Assembly: GCF_000208385.1 (NCBI RefSeq)
Contig: NC_015436.1
Span: 1,054,001 to 1,118,000, forward strand
Origin: Parasphaerochaeta coccoides DSM 17374
Lineage (GTDB): Bacteria; Spirochaetota; Spirochaetia; Sphaerochaetales; Sphaerochaetaceae
Length of the DNA: 64,000 nt
Direction of reading: 5' to 3'
Positions 33,427 through 43,281 of the stretch are shown here, in pieces (the stretch's first letter is position 1; each line of letters begins with the position of its first letter). Both the position numbers and the translations under genes were made by a program. The notes below the pieces were generated by a model. It was not told the DNA's origin and searched no databases. It saw only the letters and a list, made by a program, of their open reading frames with translations.

Positions 33427-34502
33427 GCAACAACTCCCCGCCCCAGACAGATTCCGGCCTCATATGCTCGCAGATATCAGTCTCATATCCTGAGTTCCGC
33501 TTGAACATAGACTTTTCCATAGCATCGGGAGAATTCGTTTCCATCGTTGGTCCTTCCGGCTGTGGAAAAAGTACGACGCTACAGCTGATCTGCGGCCTCT
33601 TTCAGCCGGAAACAGGCACAATCAGCCTCAACGGGAAAGACATCACGACATTGCCCGTCTGGGAAAGGGAAATCGGTATGGTCTTTCAAGATTATGCCCT
33701 TTTCCCCCATCTGGATGTCTCAAGGAACATTGCCTATCCACTCCGTCTCCGCAAACTCCGGAAAGCTGAACGCCGTGCGCGTGTGGACAGTCTTCTTGAT
33801 CTTGTCGGTCTCACGGGTTACGGTCGGCGACGCATACAGAGTCTGTCCGGAGGCGAACAGCAACGGGTAGCACTTGCCAGAGCCATTGCGTCTTCACCCC
33901 GGCTCCTGCTGCTTGACGAACCACTTTCCGCCCTGGACGCCAAGATGCGTGTACGCCTACGGGAAGAACTGCTCCACATACAGAAACAGACGGGGATAAC
34001 AACCATCTACGTGACTCATGACCAAGATGAAGCACTGTCGATGAGTGACAGAATCATCGTGATGAACCAGGGCGGCATAGAACAGGTCGGAACCCCGGAG
34101 GATGTATATTCCCGACCGGCGACCTTACATGCGGCGTTGTTCATGGGAGATGGGACGGTCATGCCCTATTCAATCATTCCTGACACCATCGTGACTCCTA
34201 CAGGTCATTATGAATTTATCTACCGGGAACAGAAGGGCGAACATCTCGTGTTCTTCCGACCGGAACATGTGACCGTCCATGACGACCCCCTCCTGCCCTT
34301 CCCTGAGTTCCTTGCCCATGCGCGTTTTTCAGACGCCCGGATTCTTTCCTGTGAATACACCGGCTTTGCCTACCGCCTGCACTGTATATGGAAAGAACAC
34401 CAAATCACCGCGCTCAGTACCACCCGTCCTCACTCGGAAAGCGTGAGCTTGGGAGTACGGCTCCGAAACCTCGTGGAATACTCTGACGGACTGCTCGTCT
34501 AA
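33423..34502 (+). CDS. thiQ: Thiamine ABC transporter ATP-binding protein
   Basis: ABC ATPase of 359 residues: Walker A GPSGCGKSTT (about 41-50), Q-loop FQDYALFPHL, signature LSGGEQQRVALARAIA, Walker B LLLLDEPLSALD and H-loop TIYVTHDQDEA. The 110-residue C-terminal region looks like the TOBE-type regulatory domain of the CUT1/Fbp branch and not the short classical ThiQ, so transport of another substrate cannot be excluded from the ATPase alone. The riboswitch and partner genes argue for thiamine. It is convergent with uvrB, 14 bp away. Confidence 0.92.
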   Translation: MSNNSPPQTDSGLICSQISVSYPEFRLNIDFSIASGEFVSIVGPSGCGKSTTLQLICGLFQPETGTISLNGKDITTLPVWEREIGMVFQDYALFPHLDVSRNIAYPLRLRKLRKAERRARVDSLLDLVGLTGYGRRRIQSLSGGEQQRVALARAIASSPRLLLLDEPLSALDAKMRVRLREELLHIQKQTGITTIYVTHDQDEALSMSDRIIVMNQGGIEQVGTPEDVYSRPATLHAALFMGDGTVMPYSIIPDTIVTPTGHYEFIYREQKGEHLVFFRPEHVTVHDDPLLPFPEFLAHARFSDARILSCEYTGFAYRLHCIWKEHQITALSTTRPHSESVSLGVRLRNLVEYSDGLLV

Positions 34503-34516
34503 AACAGATTGCGCGT

Positions 34517-36652
34517 CTAAACCATCACCAGTGGCTTGATGTCTGCGGCGGTGAGTTCAGCGTCAAAGCGACCTTCCCTGATAGCTGTGATTTCATCACG
34601 CAACATGGCGGCTCTCTCGAACTCAAGGTTCTTGGCACATTCCAGCATCTCCTGCTCCAATTCCTTGATGTATTTCTTGCGTTCCTTTGCTTCCAGAAGA
34701 TTGAACCGGCTCTTGCGGATGGCAATATCTTCCTTCTGGATTTCCAATGTTTCCGTCTTCTCCCTGATGATGATGTCCTGGATGGCTTTGACTATCGTGG
34801 TGGGAGTGATGCCATGCGCCTTATTGTATTCCATCTGAAGCGCACGCCTGCGATTTGTTTCCTTGATGGCCGTAGACATGGCATCACTCATCCTGTCGGC
34901 GTACATGATGACACGACCTTCCGCGTTCCTGGCCGCGCGTCCGATAGTCTGGATGAGACTGGTCTCGGAACGAAGAAAACCAATCTTGTCCGCATCGAGG
35001 ATGGCGACCAAGGCGACTTCAGGCAAATCCAAGCCTTCACGGAGAAGATTGATGCCCACAAGGACATCAAATACGCCAAGCCTCAAGTCCCGAAGTATCT
35101 CGACCCGCTCGATGGTTTCAATCTCAGAATGGAGATAGCGTACCTTGAGCCCAAGGTTCGTCAGGTAATCGGTCAGATCCTCGCTCATCTTCTTGGTCAA
35201 GGTCGTGACCAGGACACGTTGCTTCTTTGCAATACAGGAACGTATTTCGCCGTAAAGGTTTTCCATCTGCCCTTCCGTAGGACGGACGGATATCTCAGGA
35301 TCAAGCAGTCCTGTGGGACGAATCACCTGTTCCACGACCCGTGAACTTTCCGCAAGTTCCAGTTTTCCTGGCGTCGCCGAGACAAATACCCTCTGCCCGA
35401 CCACATGGGTGAACTCATCGAATTTCAGAGGACGGTTATCCAAGGCAGAAGGCAGGCGGAACCCGTATTCCACAAGATTCATCTTGCGTGAACGATCGCC
35501 CTCGTACATTGCGCCGACCTGCGGAAGCGTGACATGAGACTCATCGATGAAAGTAAGGAAGTTGGGTGGGAAATAATCTAGCAGAACGGCGGGCCGTTCT
35601 CCTTCCTTCCGGTTGCTCAGGGGGCGGGAATAGTTTTCAATCCCGGAACAGTATCCGATTTCCTGAAGCATTTCCATATCATATTCGACCCTGGTCTTTA
35701 TTCGCTCTGCCTCAAGAGGCTTCCCCGACGTGATGAAATGTTCGTACTGAGCCTCCATTTCATCCTTGATCCGTCCTATGGCCTTCACTACCTGTTCCTT
35801 GGGCATGACGAACTGCTTGGCAGGATACAAGGTAAAAGTCGGCACGCTCTCCTGTTTCTCTCCGCTGACAGGATCGAACCATTGGATGGATGATATCTCA
35901 TCCCATTCCAGGCTGATACGTACCGCATTTTCCATATATGAAGGACATATCTCAATGACATCCCCGCGGACACGGAAATTTCCTCTCTTGAGGATAGCGT
36001 CATTGCGCTCGTACTGCATGCGGACAAGCTGCTCCAGCTCGCGGGTATGGTCGAACTGCATGCCGACGGCATAGGTCTTGGTCATGTCGCGCAGTGAAAC
36101 CGGATTAGCCAGGCCGTAAATACAACTCACGGTGGATACTACAATCACATCCCTTCTTTCCATCAGGGAGAACGACGCGGACAGACGCAGACGGTCTATT
36201 TCATCGTTGATGTCGGCATCTTTCTCAATATACAGGTCTTTGCCGGGGACATAAGCCTCCGGCTGGTAATAGTCGTATGTCGAAACAAAGTATTCGACGG
36301 CGTTATTCGGAAAGAAAGACTTGAACTCCCTGTAGAGCTGAGCCGCCAAGGTCTTGTTATGGCTGAGAATCAAGGTAGGACGCTGTACCTTCTCAATAAT
36401 CTTTGCCATGGTATATGTCTTGCCACTGCCGGTCACACCCTTGAGGGTCAGACGGTCTTCTCCTGCGATCAGTCCCTCGGAGAGCGCATCAATCGCCTGC
36501 TGCTGGTCTCCGCTGGTCCCGAAGGGAGCCACCACGGAAAATGGAATGACCTCTCCCCGCACATTGCCATGGATATTCGCCACCATTTCCCCGCCCCACG
36601 TTCCATCGACAGGAAAGATGTCTTCCTCATGTCCGCCGTATATATCTTCCAT
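34517..36652 (-). CDS. uvrB: Excinuclease ABC subunit B
   Basis: Damage-verification helicase of nucleotide excision repair. Walker A GVTGSGKTYTMAKII lies around residue 71, followed by HNKTLAAQLYREFKSFFP, the beta-hairpin YFVSTYDYYQPEAYVP, the DEAD-like DESHVTLPQ, TPGKLELAES, ATPase motif VI GRAARNAEGRVIMYAD, and the C-terminal UVR domain (ELEQEMLECAKNLEFERAAMLRDEI) that binds UvrC. With 711 aa it has about 35 extra N-terminal residues; MVANIHGN at residue 23 is a possible later start. It lies 15 bp behind htrA in a five-gene reverse run. Confidence 0.96.
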   Translation of the reverse strand: MEDIYGGHEEDIFPVDGTWGGEMVANIHGNVRGEVIPFSVVAPFGTSGDQQQAIDALSEGLIAGEDRLTLKGVTGSGKTYTMAKIIEKVQRPTLILSHNKTLAAQLYREFKSFFPNNAVEYFVSTYDYYQPEAYVPGKDLYIEKDADINDEIDRLRLSASFSLMERRDVIVVSTVSCIYGLANPVSLRDMTKTYAVGMQFDHTRELEQLVRMQYERNDAILKRGNFRVRGDVIEICPSYMENAVRISLEWDEISSIQWFDPVSGEKQESVPTFTLYPAKQFVMPKEQVVKAIGRIKDEMEAQYEHFITSGKPLEAERIKTRVEYDMEMLQEIGYCSGIENYSRPLSNRKEGERPAVLLDYFPPNFLTFIDESHVTLPQVGAMYEGDRSRKMNLVEYGFRLPSALDNRPLKFDEFTHVVGQRVFVSATPGKLELAESSRVVEQVIRPTGLLDPEISVRPTEGQMENLYGEIRSCIAKKQRVLVTTLTKKMSEDLTDYLTNLGLKVRYLHSEIETIERVEILRDLRLGVFDVLVGINLLREGLDLPEVALVAILDADKIGFLRSETSLIQTIGRAARNAEGRVIMYADRMSDAMSTAIKETNRRRALQMEYNKAHGITPTTIVKAIQDIIIREKTETLEIQKEDIAIRKSRFNLLEAKERKKYIKELEQEMLECAKNLEFERAAMLRDEITAIREGRFDAELTAADIKPLVMV

Positions 36653-36667
36653 TGCTCCCTGACCTTC

Positions 36668-37981
36668 TCAACGCACGATGAGCGCGACATTTTCCGCGGT
36701 TCGTTCCACCAGCTCGACAATCACGGCCTTCTTCTCGCCCTTTCTGTCGATAGTGATTGTCACTTCGTCCTTAGGCTTTGTCTGCATCAGGGCGCTGTAC
36801 ATGTCCTCAAAGGTGGAGATATCCACGCCATTGATTCCCGTGATGATGTCCCCGCCCAGATAAATGACCTCATCCCCATACTTCACTCTCTGCGTACCGC
36901 CCCTCAATCCGGCTTTCTCCGCTTTTCCCTTGGCTGTCACCTGACTGATTAATATTCCCGCCGAGACATCCAGCTTCGCATACGAGGCAATGGATTGGTT
37001 GAGCTGGACGGGAACAATGTCAATCCACCCACGGGCCACCTTTCCCGTTGAGATAAGCTCAGGAATCGCGGCAATGGCAGTGTCTATCGGTATGGCGAAG
37101 CTGATGCCTTGCGCCCCTGAACTGACAGAGTACATTGACGTATTGATGCCGATCATCTCACCTTTGCTGTTCAGGAGGGGACCTCCGCTGTTTCCAGGAT
37201 TGATTGCCGCGTCAGTCTGCAACATGCCCATGATCACCTGCCCCTTGCCGTCGCTCACCGGACGCCCCAGACCGCTAATCGTGCCAATCGTCATGGTTCT
37301 GTCATAGCCGAAAGGATTACCGATAGCAATGACCTTCTGCCCGACCTTCACGTTAGCCGATGAGCCGAAGACTATGGGCATCAAGGACATCTGTTCGGTC
37401 GGCTCAATCTTGATGACCGCCAAATCATTCTCCTGATCCATGCCGACCAAGCGGGCAGGAACGGAAGTACCATCATGAAGCCGGACGCTCAGGGATGCCG
37501 CATCTTCAATGACATGCGTGTTGGTCAGGATATATCCGGTCTTTGAGAGGATTACGCCACTGCCCATGCCTTGGTCAGGAACCATGTTGAGAAAGCCGGC
37601 GGTATTCCCAATGATAGTGGTGATGTGGACGACGCTCCGGTTCACCTTTTCATAGACGGCAATGTTCTGAAGCTCGTCCGCGCTATAGTTCCATGAAGCC
37701 TCGCCACCTTGAAAGAGCGTGACGCCGGAATCACCGTAGAAGATATCATTGACCGGCACTCCGGCCATCTCAAGGAGTCCCCGTTCCCCGTTTGTCTCCA
37801 GAACCTTTGACAGCGCAGCACGAAGTTGTTCATCGGCGCTTTGTCGGCTGATGGCCACGGTCCAGCGGAAAATAAGCACGGCAAGAGCCATCAACAGCGC
37901 GCCGCCCAAGGCAATGAGTGTTATTCTGAGTACCCGGCTGCGTCGCCAGGAACGAGAAATATCGACCACGTGTAAAAGCAC
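36668..37981 (-). CDS. HtrA/DegP-like serine protease with one PDZ domain
   Basis: Membrane-anchored periplasmic quality-control protease, DegS/HtrA type. After a basic start comes a transmembrane anchor (about 18-40, LRITLIALGGALLMALAVLIFRW). The trypsin-like domain shows the triad: His in ILTNTHVIEDA (about 158), Asp in ENDLAVIKIE (about 188), and Ser in NPGNSGGPLLNSKGEMIGIN (about 266). One PDZ domain (about 330-425) contains LRGGTQRVKYGDEVIYLGGDIITGINGVDI. The 70-residue segment between anchor and protease domain is unassigned. 437 aa in total. Confidence 0.93.
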   Translation of the reverse strand: MLLHVVDISRSWRRSRVLRITLIALGGALLMALAVLIFRWTVAISRQSADEQLRAALSKVLETNGERGLLEMAGVPVNDIFYGDSGVTLFQGGEASWNYSADELQNIAVYEKVNRSVVHITTIIGNTAGFLNMVPDQGMGSGVILSKTGYILTNTHVIEDAASLSVRLHDGTSVPARLVGMDQENDLAVIKIEPTEQMSLMPIVFGSSANVKVGQKVIAIGNPFGYDRTMTIGTISGLGRPVSDGKGQVIMGMLQTDAAINPGNSGGPLLNSKGEMIGINTSMYSVSSGAQGISFAIPIDTAIAAIPELISTGKVARGWIDIVPVQLNQSIASYAKLDVSAGILISQVTAKGKAEKAGLRGGTQRVKYGDEVIYLGGDIITGINGVDISTFEDMYSALMQTKPKDEVTITIDRKGEKKAVIVELVERTAENVALIVR

Positions 37982-38025
37982 CTCTTCTCAAGTGTAACGA
38001 CAAGCCGAACCAAGGGCAAGGGACA

Positions 38026-39168
38026 TCAGGTGAAGTTCCTGAGAACATAGCCTTCCTTGATGAGAGACAATCTTTCGGGATTGGCGGACAGTCCTTCTGA
38101 AAGGTAGATGTTCCCGGAGGAATCAAGAAGGATTGCCTCCATTCCCGGCAGGGAATCAATGAGTTCAAGTCCCTGTCTGATGCCCAGGACGAAGATAGCC
38201 GTGGAAAGGCTGTCAGCGGCGGCGGATGACGTTCCGATTACCGCTGCTGTCGTGATGTCAGTGTCAGCGGGATATCCTGTCTTTTTATCCATCAGGTGAT
38301 GGTATATCACGCCATCCTGTACAAAATATCGTTCATAAGGCCCGCTGATCACCACGGTCTCATCGGATGCCCGGACAGTCATGAAGTAGTCCCCCCTTTC
38401 CATGAATGGATCCTGTAGTCCGATGTTCCATGCCGACCCGTCCGTCTTGGTTCCCATCACGAACACATTGCCGCCCAGGTTGATGATGGCACTTTCCACC
38501 CCTTTCCCGGCCAATGTTTCCCGAACCTTGTCAGCTGCATAGCCTTTTCCAATGGCGCCGAAGTCAAGCGACATCCCAGTCAGAGGCAGATAAATCGTAT
38601 TGCGAACCTTGTCGAGTTCAACCAAGCGCCAATCGACAAGCGGCAGGACTGCCTCAATTTCTTCCTTGGCGGGCACATGGACACGGTCGGTCATGATTCC
38701 CCACGCATCTACCAGCGGCCCGATGGTCGGATCGAAAGCTCCATTGCTCAAAGATGCGTAATATAAGGCGGTATCCATCAGGTCAACCAGTTCCCTGCTC
38801 ACCGTGACCGGAGCTATCCCTGCCTGCGCATTCACCTGGCCAAGCTCGCTGTCCGGCAGGTTACGGTTAATCAAGGCATCCACCGACTGGAGAACGGCAA
38901 TGGCCGCATCGAAATTCTCTTGGGTGGCATGGTCGTACAGCGTAATGCGGGAAACTGTGCCGAACATCATCATTGTCCGGGACATGGCAGCCGTATTTTT
39001 CGGTTTTGCAGGGTTTACAGGGGACGAATCCCTCCCGCATGAGGCAAGGAAAAATAAAATCAGAATGATGGACAGCCATAGGCATAAGCGCAAACGCAGG
39101 CATAATAGCGGAACCGCCGCCTGATGACGCCGCCCCATGCCGGGTGATGACAAGGATTCCTGTTTCAT
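38026..39168 (-). CDS. apbE: FAD:protein FMN transferase ApbE (lipoprotein)
   Basis: Attaches FMN covalently to Thr residues of flavoproteins such as Nqr/Rnf subunits, outside the inner membrane. A long basic leader and hydrophobic stretch end in FFLASC (Cys about 44), a lipobox. The catalytic domain has MFGTVSRITLYD, GAFDPTIGPLVDAWG, LDFGAIGKGYAADKVRETL, INLGGNVFVMGTK, SGPYERYFVQDGVIYHHLMDKKTGYPAD and TSSAAADSLSTAIFVLG, all ApbE signatures. Its target proteins are not in this window. The stop of pfkB lies 5 bp upstream. Confidence 0.93.
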   Translation of the reverse strand: MKQESLSSPGMGRRHQAAVPLLCLRLRLCLWLSIILILFFLASCGRDSSPVNPAKPKNTAAMSRTMMMFGTVSRITLYDHATQENFDAAIAVLQSVDALINRNLPDSELGQVNAQAGIAPVTVSRELVDLMDTALYYASLSNGAFDPTIGPLVDAWGIMTDRVHVPAKEEIEAVLPLVDWRLVELDKVRNTIYLPLTGMSLDFGAIGKGYAADKVRETLAGKGVESAIINLGGNVFVMGTKTDGSAWNIGLQDPFMERGDYFMTVRASDETVVISGPYERYFVQDGVIYHHLMDKKTGYPADTDITTAAVIGTSSAAADSLSTAIFVLGIRQGLELIDSLPGMEAILLDSSGNIYLSEGLSANPERLSLIKEGYVLRNFT

Positions 39169-39173
39169 GATAT

Positions 39174-40133
39174 TTACTGCATGTCCTCAAGAGTGGGCGG
39201 ATCACAGCCTTCACGGGAGCAGGTGATTCCTGCCGCCTTGGCAGCGAAAGCAAGGGCTGCGCGGATGACATCCCCATCAAGAGGTTCAAGATGCGCTTTT
39301 TCCCCATCCTTCCCGAAATAGCCCCCTTTCTCAAGGAAATAAAGCAAGGAACCACTGAACGTGTCGCCGGCTCCAATCGTATCCACGACCTTTACCTGCG
39401 GGGCTTCTTGGTCATACCTGTGTCCGTCGGATGCGAACCATGTGCTTCCTTTTCCTCCCCTGGTCAGGATGATATGGGCACGGGTAGTATCCCGGAGACG
39501 GGAAAGAGTTTCCGCTTCCGAAAGGCCGGGGTACATATATTCCAGGTCTTCCTCGCTGAGCTTGATGAAATCACTCAACCGGGCAGCGTCCTCCATCCTT
39601 TTCACCCATGCCTTCTTGTCCTCGATGAGAGACGGCCGCGCATTGGGGTCAAGAAAGATTACCGGACGGGGATTGAGAAAGGAAACCACGTCCAAGGTAG
39701 TGTCGCAAATGGGTTTCAACTGCATGGAAACAGAACCGATATGGAGTACCTTCACATCGGCATTCTGGGCCAGGGATTCAAGCAATTCATCACTCATCAG
39801 GCTTACCGTAGCCGTACCACGGGCATAGAAAGCATACTGGGCCGCTCCATGCTCATCAAGAGAAGCAAAGCCAAGGAGCGTAGGAAGCGTACTTGAGCAC
39901 AGGGAAGGATCGAACAGGATGGTGTTCTCCACAAGATGGTCAAGTATCCTCCTTCCGAACATGTCCGAGGATATCTTGCCAAAGAAGGTCACGCCGCATC
40001 CCAAGCGAGCCGCGGCGGTCGCCGCGTTGAGTCCGCATCCTCCGACATGGCTGATGAAAGCTTTGCCTCGTTGTCCTTCATTGGACGGGATACCGATGAA
40101 ATCTATCAATGCCTCTCCGATGACTCCTATCAC
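39174..40133 (-). CDS. PfkB-family carbohydrate kinase
   Basis: Ribokinase-fold sugar kinase of 319 residues, closest in look to fructokinases. It starts MIGVIGEALIDFIG, then GGCGLNAATAAARLGCGVTFFGKISSDMFG (first PfkB signature) and DTIGAGDTFSGSLLYFLEKGG (second signature with catalytic Asp). Fructose or a related ketose or nucleoside is possible; the substrate cannot be settled from sequence. It lies in a tight reverse run between the HD protein (9 bp) and apbE (5 bp), neither of which suggests a sugar. Confidence 0.88.
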   Translation of the reverse strand: MIGVIGEALIDFIGIPSNEGQRGKAFISHVGGCGLNAATAAARLGCGVTFFGKISSDMFGRRILDHLVENTILFDPSLCSSTLPTLLGFASLDEHGAAQYAFYARGTATVSLMSDELLESLAQNADVKVLHIGSVSMQLKPICDTTLDVVSFLNPRPVIFLDPNARPSLIEDKKAWVKRMEDAARLSDFIKLSEEDLEYMYPGLSEAETLSRLRDTTRAHIILTRGGKGSTWFASDGHRYDQEAPQVKVVDTIGAGDTFSGSLLYFLEKGGYFGKDGEKAHLEPLDGDVIRAALAFAAKAAGITCSREGCDPPTLEDMQ

Positions 40134-40142
40134 TTTATCCTC

Positions 40143-40949
40143 CTAGACATACTGCTTCACATCCTGATCCTGAACCGAGGCATACAATTCTATGTATGGC
40201 TTGACCGGACTCATGTTAATCTTCTGGAGCAGAACTTCCTCGACCTGGAAAAAACCGACATCGCTGCTCATCTTCACGTCAATCCTGATAGGCCGTTTCT
40301 TTCCATGCCCGATGGTCACTGAATCAATGGCATTGGAGGAATACTTGTGAATGTCGCCGACCTTTGGTGTGGTATTGATGGTCATGGGGATGCGTGCCCT
40401 GCCCTTTTCCATATCACATCCATCAGCTATCAGGATGATGCCAGCTTCCAGGGAGTGGATGCGCCGGTTTGCCATATGTCCGACAATTCCTTCCGTAGCG
40501 GTAGAGGCTATGATTACGCGCCGATTCGGTTCGTCCGGAAATACCTGGACAAGAAGCCGTTCCATGATTGGGCGAGCTATGATGACACTGAGAATCTCAT
40601 GATCCTGCCGTCCTATGCTCATCCCTACGTCATGGAGAAAGGCGGCAAGCATCACGGCATCCAGGCTGTCTTCATATGTGCCGATTTGCTCCGCCTCCAG
40701 GCTGGTCGTGATTCCGGAGGCGCGGAGCAGTTCCAACATGCGTACTGCATTGACCGCAACCTGGCGCATGTGAACCGGTCCATGATCATTGTATCCAAGC
40801 CGTTTGATGGAAACGCTGTTGGCATGATCCTGTAGGAGCTGGACTTCATCATCATCCACCAGCAGGCGCGCCAGACGTTCGGAGCTGCCGCCGGAAGGAA
40901 TAAGTTTCAGAAAATATTTTTCCAGGGCGATTTCCTTGGGAGATTTCAT
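40143..40949 (-). CDS. HD-domain phosphohydrolase
   Basis: A 268-residue soluble protein with an HD metal-binding domain: NDHGPVHMRQV (first His, about 54), AAFLHDVGMSIGRQDHE (His-Asp pair, about 102), and a downstream ILIADGCDMEKGRAR Asp (about 174). This metal-ligand pattern is shared by nucleotide-hydrolysing HD proteins. The natural substrate is unknown. It is the first gene of the HD-pfkB-apbE-htrA-uvrB run, with GGAAG before its ATG. Confidence 0.82.
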   Translation of the reverse strand: MKSPKEIALEKYFLKLIPSGGSSERLARLLVDDDEVQLLQDHANSVSIKRLGYNDHGPVHMRQVAVNAVRMLELLRASGITTSLEAEQIGTYEDSLDAVMLAAFLHDVGMSIGRQDHEILSVIIARPIMERLLVQVFPDEPNRRVIIASTATEGIVGHMANRRIHSLEAGIILIADGCDMEKGRARIPMTINTTPKVGDIHKYSSNAIDSVTIGHGKKRPIRIDVKMSSDVGFFQVEEVLLQKINMSPVKPYIELYASVQDQDVKQYV

Positions 40950-41150
40950 TACATGTCTTCCTTTCCTTGTTAGGATAGTGCTTTTTTCCTTTTGCGTGAA
41001 GACTCGTGAAGAATGTCATTAAAGGGCATTAGTATTAAGAACCATTAAGAGCAGATGCCTGGCTTTCACAGCTTTTACAAGCATCGTCGTTATGATACCA
41101 TGAGGAATAATTTCACTATGCTCCTTTGAAAGAGCGAAGGAATGGAAACC

Positions 41151-42878
41151 ATGTGCGGAGAATCAGGGAAGGACGGCATGCCGGAAGTGGACGCCGGACA
41201 GAAGGAAATCAAGAATTTCCTTGAAAAAATCATAGAGGACGATCTTGCGGCCGGGCGGGTTCCGGGAAATACCATAGTGACCCGTTTTCCTCCGGAACCC
41301 AATGGGTATCTGCACATCGGACATATAAAATCCATCTGCATCAACTTCGGTCTGGCGCAAAAATACGGAGGCCGATGTCATCTGCGCCTTGACGACACCA
41401 ATCCTGAAAAAGAAGACATGGAGTATATCAATGCCATCAAGAATAACGTGCGTTGGCTCGGCTTTGATTGGGGAGAACTTGAATACCATGCCTCTGACTA
41501 TTACCAGCATCTCTATGAGATTGCCGTCCGGCTTATTCATGAAGGCAAGGCGTATGTTGATAGTCTCTCTGCGGAAGATATGCGTGCCTACCGGGGAACT
41601 TTGACCGAACCGGGGAAAAACAGTCCGGACAGGGAACGTTCCGTCGAGGAGAACTTGCGCATCTTCCAGGAAATGAAGGATGGCAAGCATCCGGAAGGCT
41701 CCTATACTCTCCGCGCGAAAATTGACATGGCAAGTCCGAACATGAACCTGCGGGATCCTGCCCTGTACCGCATCAAGTTCGCCTCCCATCCCCGGACGGG
41801 AGATGCCTGGTGCATCTATCCGATGTATGATTATACCCATCCGATCAGCGATGCCATCGAGGGCATCACTCATTCCTTCTGTACCCTGGAGTTTGAAGAC
41901 CACAGACCCGCCTATGACTGGGCTACGGCAATTGACGGCATAAATCATACGCCTCACCAGTACGAGTTCGCCCGCTTGAACATTTCCTATTTCATCATGA
42001 GCAAGAGGAAACTTCTCTTTTTGGTCAAGGAAGGTTATGTGAAAGGATGGGATGACCCACGCATGCCGACAATCAGCGGCATCCGCAGGCGGGGCTACTC
42101 ACCGGAAGCCATGAAGGATTTTGTCTCCCGTGTCGGTGTCGCCAAGGTTGAAGGGGTCGTCGATTATTCCTTGATGGAGTTCTGTGTCCGCGAGGATCTG
42201 AACAAGCGTGCCCACCGTCGCATGGTCGTACTCGACCCCGTCACGGTGATCATCGATAACTACCCTGAAGGGCAGATTGAGTATGTGGAGTCGGAAAACA
42301 ATCCGGAAGCACCTGACGCAGGTGTCAGGGAAGTTCCGTTTGGCAGGGAGCTTTACATTGAAAGGGAAGATTTCATGGAGGTTCCGCCAAAGGGTTATCA
42401 TCGGCTGTACATTGGTGGCGAGATACGCTTGAAAAACGCTTATTACATCACTGCCAGAAGTGTCGTGAAGGATGCGGATGGCACTGTCACAGAAGTCCAT
42501 TGCACCTATGATCCGCAATCACGCGGCGGTGAGACGCCCGATGGTCGCAAGGTCAAGGGAACCAGCCACTGGGTTGCCGCCGCCACTGCCGTGGACTGCG
42601 AGGTACGACAGTACGACAAGCTCTTTGCCACGGAGAATCCTGGGGCGGCTACGGGGAATTTCCTTGATGACATCAATCCTGATTCCCTGACGGTAATCAC
42701 CCATGGCAAGGCAGAGCCTTCGGTGCTTGACTTTGCTCCCGGTGACCATCTCCAGTTCCTGCGCAACGGGTACTACACTCCTGATTCCGGCGACTGGTCG
42801 AAAGAACATCCTGTCTTCAACCGTACAGTGACGTTGAAGGACAGCTGGGCAAAGATGAAAAAGAAGATGGGGCTGTAG
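41151..42878 (+). CDS. glnS: Glutaminyl-tRNA synthetase
   Basis: Class Ic synthetase charging tRNA-Gln directly. VTRFPPEPNGYLHIGHIKSICINFGLAQ contains the HIGH motif. It is followed by HLRLDDTNPEKEDMEYINAI, YPMYDYTHPISDAIEGITHSFCTLEFEDHRPAYDW, and MSKRKLLFLV, a KMSKS-type loop. The C-terminal half has the two beta-barrel anticodon domains. The length is about 575 aa. ATG 41151 is preferred, because the earlier ATG at 41142 touches the AAGGA site. Presence of GlnRS implies that Gln-tRNA does not depend only on GatCAB in this organism. Confidence 0.95.
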   Translation: MCGESGKDGMPEVDAGQKEIKNFLEKIIEDDLAAGRVPGNTIVTRFPPEPNGYLHIGHIKSICINFGLAQKYGGRCHLRLDDTNPEKEDMEYINAIKNNVRWLGFDWGELEYHASDYYQHLYEIAVRLIHEGKAYVDSLSAEDMRAYRGTLTEPGKNSPDRERSVEENLRIFQEMKDGKHPEGSYTLRAKIDMASPNMNLRDPALYRIKFASHPRTGDAWCIYPMYDYTHPISDAIEGITHSFCTLEFEDHRPAYDWATAIDGINHTPHQYEFARLNISYFIMSKRKLLFLVKEGYVKGWDDPRMPTISGIRRRGYSPEAMKDFVSRVGVAKVEGVVDYSLMEFCVREDLNKRAHRRMVVLDPVTVIIDNYPEGQIEYVESENNPEAPDAGVREVPFGRELYIEREDFMEVPPKGYHRLYIGGEIRLKNAYYITARSVVKDADGTVTEVHCTYDPQSRGGETPDGRKVKGTSHWVAAATAVDCEVRQYDKLFATENPGAATGNFLDDINPDSLTVITHGKAEPSVLDFAPGDHLQFLRNGYYTPDSGDWSKEHPVFNRTVTLKDSWAKMKKKMGL

Positions 42879-43270
<392 letters not shown>

Positions 43271-43281
43271 GAGCCCTGCGT